From assembly GCF_003751505.1 (NCBI RefSeq), contig NZ_RJVB01000006.1, positions 345,714-409,713 of the forward strand: a DNA stretch of 64,000 nucleotides, in the 5' to 3' direction. This document shows positions 60,212 to 64,000 of this stretch, piece after piece. The position numbers and the translations under genes are program-made. Numbering within the stretch: position 1 is the stretch's first letter; each line of letters begins with the position of its first letter. This DNA is from Erwinia sp. JUb26. GTDB lineage: Bacteria > Pseudomonadota > Gammaproteobacteria > Enterobacterales > Enterobacteriaceae. Below the pieces are notes generated by a model, which saw only the letters and a list, made by a program, of their open reading frames with translations, searched no databases and was not told the DNA's origin.

Positions 60212-60871
60212 CTACTGCAAGCCGATCCTGAGCGCGGCGGCGGTAGCAAACGGCGCAAGGGCAAAACTCCCGGCCAGCAACGCGCCGAGGATCGCCAGAT
60301 AGCCGCCAATCGGCAGCCCCTGCCCGGCAGCATCCATCGCGCTGCTGGCAAAAATCAGTATCGGGATCGCCAGCGGCAGGACCAGCAGGCTTAACAGCAC
60401 GCCGCCTCGCCGCAGGCCGACTGTCAGCCCCACGCCGATAGCACCTAGGAAGCTCAGCGTAGGCATGCCCAGCAGCAGGGTTAACGCCATCGCGCGCCAG
60501 CTGGCAACATCCAGCGACAGCAGCAGCGCAGCCAGCGGGGAGAGCAGCAGCAGCGGCAGGCCGGTGACCATCCAGTGTGCGGCCACCTTGCCCAACACGG
60601 TCAGCGGCAACGACGCGGGCATCAGCAGCAGCTGTTCCAGCGAGCCATCGATAAAATCATCGCGAAACAGCCTCTCCAGCGCCAGCAAAGAGGACAACAG
60701 CGCGGCAACCCAGACGATGCCCGGCGCAATCCGCGCCAGCAGCTGTGGCTCCGGACCCACTCCCAGTGGAAAAAGAGTGATAACGATTAAAAAAAACCAC
60801 AGCGGATTCATCACTTCCGATCCGCTGCGGAACGCAATTCGCAGCTCCCGCTTCAGCACGCGCCAGAACAT
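60212..60871 (-). CDS. ccmB: Heme exporter protein CcmB
   Basis: CcmB is the membrane partner of the CcmA ATPase in the CcmABCD release complex. The 219-residue protein has six hydrophobic helices and family segments such as RDDFIDGSLEQLLLMP and the FRSGSEVMNPLWFFLIV N-terminus. Its start overlaps the ccmA stop by one base (TGATG). The 76-nt gap to ccmC is the longest inside the operon. Confidence 0.95.
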   Translation of the reverse strand: MFWRVLKRELRIAFRSGSEVMNPLWFFLIVITLFPLGVGPEPQLLARIAPGIVWVAALLSSLLALERLFRDDFIDGSLEQLLLMPASLPLTVLGKVAAHWMVTGLPLLLLSPLAALLLSLDVASWRAMALTLLLGMPTLSFLGAIGVGLTVGLRRGGVLLSLLVLPLAIPILIFASSAMDAAGQGLPIGGYLAILGALLAGSFALAPFATAAALRIGLQ

Positions 60872-61503
60872 CAGATTTCCTCCGCCGCGGTCAGCCGAAC
60901 GAGGCTGATCTTCTGCTTGCCGAAGGGCAGCGGTTGGTGAGTAGTGAGGATCATCGCGCCTCCCTGCGCCGTGTGGCGGGCAAACAGCGCCATCAGCGCC
61001 TCTACTCCGGACCGATCAATCGCGGTCAGCGGCTCATCAAGGATCCACAACGGTGCCCGGGTCAGCCACAGCCGCGCCAGCGCCACGCGCCGCTGCTGGC
61101 CCGCCGACAGCTGCGCCACGGGGACATCTTCATAACCGCTGAGATCGACCTGCTCCAGCGCCTGCCACAGCAGCGACTGTGGGCAATCCGCATGGAAGAA
61201 GCGGAGGTTTTCCAGTGGGGTTAACACCGCCTTCACCCCCGGCTGATGCCCGAGGTACAGCAGACTGGCATGATAAACTTCACGCTGTCGATCAATGCGC
61301 TGCTGCTGCCAGAGTACCTCTCCCTCATCCGCCCGGCTCAGCCCGGCAAGAATGCGCAGCAGCGAGGTTTTCCCCGCGCCGTTCGCGCCGTCAACGTGTA
61401 CGATTTCCCCAGCGGACACGGAAAAACTCAGGCCGCTAAACAGCGTCCGGTTATCGCGCCTACAGGTAAGATTTCTGGCAGCCAGCATGGAAGATTCACA
61501 CAT
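60871..61503 (-). CDS. ccmA: Cytochrome c biogenesis ATP-binding protein CcmA
   Basis: CcmA is an ABC ATPase whose hydrolysis releases holo-CcmE from CcmC. The 210-residue protein has Walker A (GANGAGKTS, about 40-48), signature LSAGQQRR and Walker B LWILDEP. The first ATG is at 61503; homology with E. coli starts near a second ATG at 61488, and neither has a strong ribosome site. It heads ccmABCDEFGH on the minus strand, divergent from yfdC. Confidence 0.93.
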   Translation of the reverse strand: MCESSMLAARNLTCRRDNRTLFSGLSFSVSAGEIVHVDGANGAGKTSLLRILAGLSRADEGEVLWQQQRIDRQREVYHASLLYLGHQPGVKAVLTPLENLRFFHADCPQSLLWQALEQVDLSGYEDVPVAQLSAGQQRRVALARLWLTRAPLWILDEPLTAIDRSGVEALMALFARHTAQGGAMILTTHQPLPFGKQKISLVRLTAAEEI

Positions 61504-61760
61504 TGAAAACAGGGCGATGGATCATACCACAGGCCCGATGCCTGCCGGGAAACGCACGGGCAAGATATCCACACTAATCACGGGTTAATTCACTATTACA
61601 GCCGCCTTTTACCTGTGAAAACGTCGCAGTTAAAGCTTTGTTACTCTTCTGATTGCACGGCATCGTACGTTTCACCCTTTTGCCCTTCTTCTCATGCGCC
61701 TCTACCAGATAAAAAACTCCGCTACGCTTAACAGGTTATGAACGTGTCTCCGGGGGAAAG

Positions 61761-62687
61761 ATGAACAATAAGCCGCATGATCAAAACGCTGAAAATGAAG
61801 TCGAAAGCGAAGAGAGCGAACAGGGAAAGGAAATTGAAGTCGATGAGGAAGTGCTGCCTTCCCGCGCCGCCGCGGTGCATGAGCAGATACGTCAGGAGGG
61901 AGAAAAAGAGCTGGAGCGCGACGGTCTGGCGCTGTTGTTTTCGGCGATTGCCGCCGGCATTTCGATGGGTGCCTCGCTAATGGCGAAGGGCATTTTCCAG
62001 GTGAATCTGCACGAGGTGCCGGGCGGTTTCCTGCTGGAGAACCTCGGCTACACTTTCGGCTTCATCATCGTGATCATGGCCCGTCAGCAGCTGTTTACCG
62101 AGAACACGGTGACGGCGGTGCTGCCGGTGATGCATAAACCCACCCTGGGCAACGGCCTGCTGCTGATGCGGCTGTGGGGGCTGGTGCTGCTGGGCAACCT
62201 GATCGGCACGGCGCTGGCCTCGCTGGCCTTTATCCATATGCCGATTTTTGACGAGGCGACCCGCAGCGCGTTTGTCAGCATCAGCCAGAAAGTGATGGAG
62301 AACCCGGCGGAAGAGATGTTCGCCAACGCGGTGGTCTCCGGCTGGATCATCGCCACCATGGTCTGGATGTTTCCTTCCGCCGGAGCCGCCAAAATCTGGG
62401 TGATTATCCTGATGACCTGGCTGGTCGCGCTGGGCGATCTGGCCCATATCGTGGTTGGATCCGTCGAGATCTTCTATCTGGTCTTTAACGGCGATATCCC
62501 GTGGCAGCAGTTTATCTGGCCGTTCGCCCTGCCGACGCTGGCGGGCAATATCATCGGCGGCACCTTTATTTTTGCCCTGCTCAGCCACGCGCAAATCCGC
62601 AACGATATGCGCAACAAAGCCAAAGCCGAGGCGGAAGCAAAAGCGAAGCGCGAGAAGGAAAAGCAGCGCAAACCGGCGGCGGATTGA
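61761..62687 (+). CDS. yfdC: Formate/nitrite transporter family protein YfdC
   Basis: A 308-residue FNT-family membrane protein. It has a long acidic N-terminus (about 1-55), six hydrophobic helices with FNT features (GISMGASLMAKGIFQ, RQQLFTENTVTAVLPVM, GDLAHIVVGSVEIFYLVFNGD) and a C-terminal Lys/Glu/Ala coiled tail. E. coli YfdC has the same layout and no firm substrate. It sits between the ccm cluster and argW; in E. coli mlaA is its direct neighbour. Confidence 0.93.
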   Translation: MNNKPHDQNAENEVESEESEQGKEIEVDEEVLPSRAAAVHEQIRQEGEKELERDGLALLFSAIAAGISMGASLMAKGIFQVNLHEVPGGFLLENLGYTFGFIIVIMARQQLFTENTVTAVLPVMHKPTLGNGLLLMRLWGLVLLGNLIGTALASLAFIHMPIFDEATRSAFVSISQKVMENPAEEMFANAVVSGWIIATMVWMFPSAGAAKIWVIILMTWLVALGDLAHIVVGSVEIFYLVFNGDIPWQQFIWPFALPTLAGNIIGGTFIFALLSHAQIRNDMRNKAKAEAEAKAKREKEKQRKPAAD

Positions 62688-62718
62688 TGGTAAATTGCGC
62701 AGTCAGTCAGGTAAGTAG

Positions 62719-62747
62719 TTAATCTGCGGCAGGAATTGCGCTATACT
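62719..62747 (+). promoter_or_regulatory. argW promoter
   Basis: TATACT (62742-62747) with TTAATC (62719-62724) at 17-nt spacing, followed by a GC-rich discriminator (CCCGCC), the usual form of stringently controlled tRNA promoters. It lies 9 nt before the tRNA. Confidence 0.55.
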
Positions 62748-62756
62748 CCCGCCGCT

Positions 62757-62831
62757 GTCTCCTTAGTTAAATGGATATAACGAGCCCCTCCTAAGGGCTA
62801 GTTGCAGGTTCGATTCCTGCAGGGGACACCA
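62757..62831 (+). tRNA. argW: tRNA-Arg (anticodon CCU)
   Basis: A 75-nt tRNA gene with encoded CCA. The acceptor stem GTCTCCT pairs with AGGGGAC (one G-U). The anticodon stem AGCCC/GGGCT encloses loop CTCCTAA with CCT at 62790-62792, which reads AGG. The T arm contains GTTCGATTC. The sequence is nearly that of E. coli argW, a known attachment site for phage and islands. Confidence 0.97.
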
Positions 62832-62956
62832 TTTCATCAGTTCGTATCCCGCTGCAACCGTGCTCCTCCCTATTGAAAACAGCGCATCCCATTCCGTCAT
62901 GTTCCCGACATATCCTGCCGCTACACTCACGCCATCCGCGATGAGAGTAAAAGCAC

Positions 62957-63571
62957 ATGAATCACGTAAAGCTGGCAGAAACCTGGATCGATCCGAGCGT
63001 GCGGTTGCGCGAATGCGTCACTGGAAAGCAGTGCGAGGTGCTGGCAAACAGCCAGATGGAGTACAGCACGCTGGGTGATTTCTCCTACATTGGGGAATAT
63101 TGCAGCGTGGCCGATGCCACGATTGGGAAGTTTGTCGCCATTGCCAACAGCGTGCGTATTGGCGCACCGAATCATCCGATGGATCGCCCTTCACAGCATC
63201 GCATCACCTACTGCCCGGAATACTATTCGGCCAGCGCGCAGCGCGACGCCGGGTTTTTCAGCCGCCGCCGGGACGATAAGGTCGTTATCGGCCACGACGT
63301 ATGGATCGGCCATGCGGCGATAGTGCTGCCCGGGGTTACCGTCGGCGACGGCGCGGTGATTGCCGCCGGGGCGGTGGTCAGTAAAAACGTCGAGCCTTAC
63401 ACTATCGTCGGCGGCGTGCCTGCCAGAACTATCCGTTCACGCTTTTCACCGCAGATCGGTCTCAGGCTGCAGCAGATTGCCTGGTGGGACTGGCCGCTGG
63501 AAACCATTATTGCGCGGCTGGCCGATTTTCAGGATGCGGACGTTGAGGCATTTTGCGACAGGTGGGAGTGA
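62957..63571 (+). CDS. Hexapeptide-repeat acyltransferase, phosphonate-associated type
   Basis: A 204-residue left-handed beta-helix transferase. Hexapeptide repeats run through YSTLGDFSYIGEYCSVADATIGKFVAIAN and VVIGHDVWIGHAAIVLPGVTVGDGAVIAAGAVV, with the catalytic-type His in GAPNHPMDRPSQHR. The form resembles the hexapeptide transferases often encoded with phosphonate (phn) genes and, more distantly, Vat/CatB acetyltransferases. No phn genes are in this window. It is the first gene after argW. Substrate unknown. Confidence 0.82.
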   Translation: MNHVKLAETWIDPSVRLRECVTGKQCEVLANSQMEYSTLGDFSYIGEYCSVADATIGKFVAIANSVRIGAPNHPMDRPSQHRITYCPEYYSASAQRDAGFFSRRRDDKVVIGHDVWIGHAAIVLPGVTVGDGAVIAAGAVVSKNVEPYTIVGGVPARTIRSRFSPQIGLRLQQIAWWDWPLETIIARLADFQDADVEAFCDRWE

Positions 63572-63835
63572 GCATTGTCGTGCTGCCCTCCTCCTTTTTG
63601 CATTATATAAACCGCTGCTCCCGCAGATAACACAGCAGAACCTTTCCTTCCGCTTATTAGCCATCGCAGTATTTTCTTGCCTAAAGCTAAACATCCTCAA
63701 ATAGACCGCCATTTTCATGAGAATGTTATATTATCGAGAGAGTAATAGATATTGCGAAGGAAATACCATCCAGCGCAGACAATAATTCAATTATTTCACT
63801 TCACGTAGCGATCATCATTTCTTTCAGTACCTAAT
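63572..63835. other. AT-rich intergenic region downstream of the transferase
   Basis: No gene, tRNA or clear terminator is visible. The composition is far more AT-rich than the core genes, which fits the edge of acquired DNA after argW. Confidence 0.6.
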
Positions 63836-64000
63836 TCAGAATGCTCCGGGGCGATATCTGAACGTTCGGGTGATTCTGTCCCAGATATCGACAAGCTGTG
63901 AATCGGTATAGTTTTTCGTTTCCAAACCAGAATTATTCAACTCAACTGAAAATACCGGATGCCTTAAATCGGCGATATCCTCATTACCATAAAACGTGAA
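63836..64000 (-). CDS. C-terminal fragment of an unrecognised protein (cut by window edge)
   Basis: Read on the minus strand from 64000, the frame stays open for 54 codons to a TGA at 63836. The peptide contains the segments GNEDIADLRHPVFSVELN and WDRITRTFRYRPGAF. I recognise no family. The coding is AT-rich. The upstream part lies beyond the window, so this could be the tail of an accessory protein such as an island, phage or secreted effector gene. Confidence 0.5.
   Translation of the reverse strand, partial: FTFYGNEDIADLRHPVFSVELNNSGLETKNYTDSQLVDIWDRITRTFRYRPGAF

Noticed and set aside
60136..60351. 72-residue extension of CcmC
   Set aside because: The extra residues overlap the ccmB end and are Arg/Pro-rich with no homology; the ATG at 60135 gives the standard CcmC N-terminus.
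62757..64000. Prophage at argW
   Set aside because: No integrase, no repeat of the tRNA 3' end and no phage gene is visible within the window.

Overview
The window is chromosomal DNA of an enterobacterium. The backbone follows the gene order of the E. coli 52-53 min region: folC(partial)-accD-dedA-truA-usg-pdxB, flk, yfcJ, fabB, mnmC, yfcL-epmC, yfcA-mepA-aroC-prmB, smrB, sixA, fadJ-fadI, yfcZ, fadL, mlaA, yfdC, argW. Proteins are close to E. coli orthologues but clearly diverged and the coding DNA is GC-rich. Together with the cargo between the core genes this suggests Erwiniaceae (Erwinia/Pantoea-like) or a near relative. The genus is inference.

Six accessory modules sit between conserved genes. 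(1) 5.0-6.8 kb: AraC regulator with a divergent DMT exporter. (2) 8.0-10.0 kb: rhodanese with a divergent MocR-type regulator. (3) 11.2-29.6 kb: a sugar island. It begins with an ABC importer, FGGY kinase and CBS-less sugar-phosphate isomerase, followed by a glucuronide/glucuronate block (uxuA, uxuB, uxaC, uxuR, uidR, uidA, uidB, uidC) and a small YceK-like lipoprotein. (4) 33.2-38.7 kb: a periplasmic molybdo-oxidoreductase (2Fe-2S subunit, Tat-exported Mo subunit, triheme cytochrome c) with its own cofactor genes (MocA-like, XdhC-like). (5) 39.7-42.8 kb: AraC regulator with an IolE-like isomerase and a Gfo/Idh/MocA dehydrogenase. (6) 54.6-61.5 kb: a complete ccmABCDEFGH operon that appears to read into mlaA.

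The modules make metabolic sense together. UidC and UidB bring glucuronides in, UidA releases glucuronate, and UxaC, UxuB and UxuA convert it to 2-keto-3-deoxygluconate. Candidate UxuR-type operators stand before uxuA and uidA, and a palindrome that could bind UidR lies before uidA. The Ccm system would mature the triheme cytochrome of module 4. The fatty-acid genes fabB, fadIJ and fadL carry recognisable FadR-type sites, and fabB a FabR-type site, so that circuitry is conserved with E. coli.

The most unusual items are: the ABC-kinase-isomerase operon of unknown substrate, whose isomerase has Thr where arabinose-5-phosphate isomerases have the active-site Lys; eleven perfect TTCACCC heptamers between uidR and uidA, G-quadruplex-prone on the other strand; an extra linker of about 60 residues inside CcmH; and an AT-rich tract after tRNA-Arg(CCU), a known island insertion site, ending in a truncated unrecognised ORF at the window edge.
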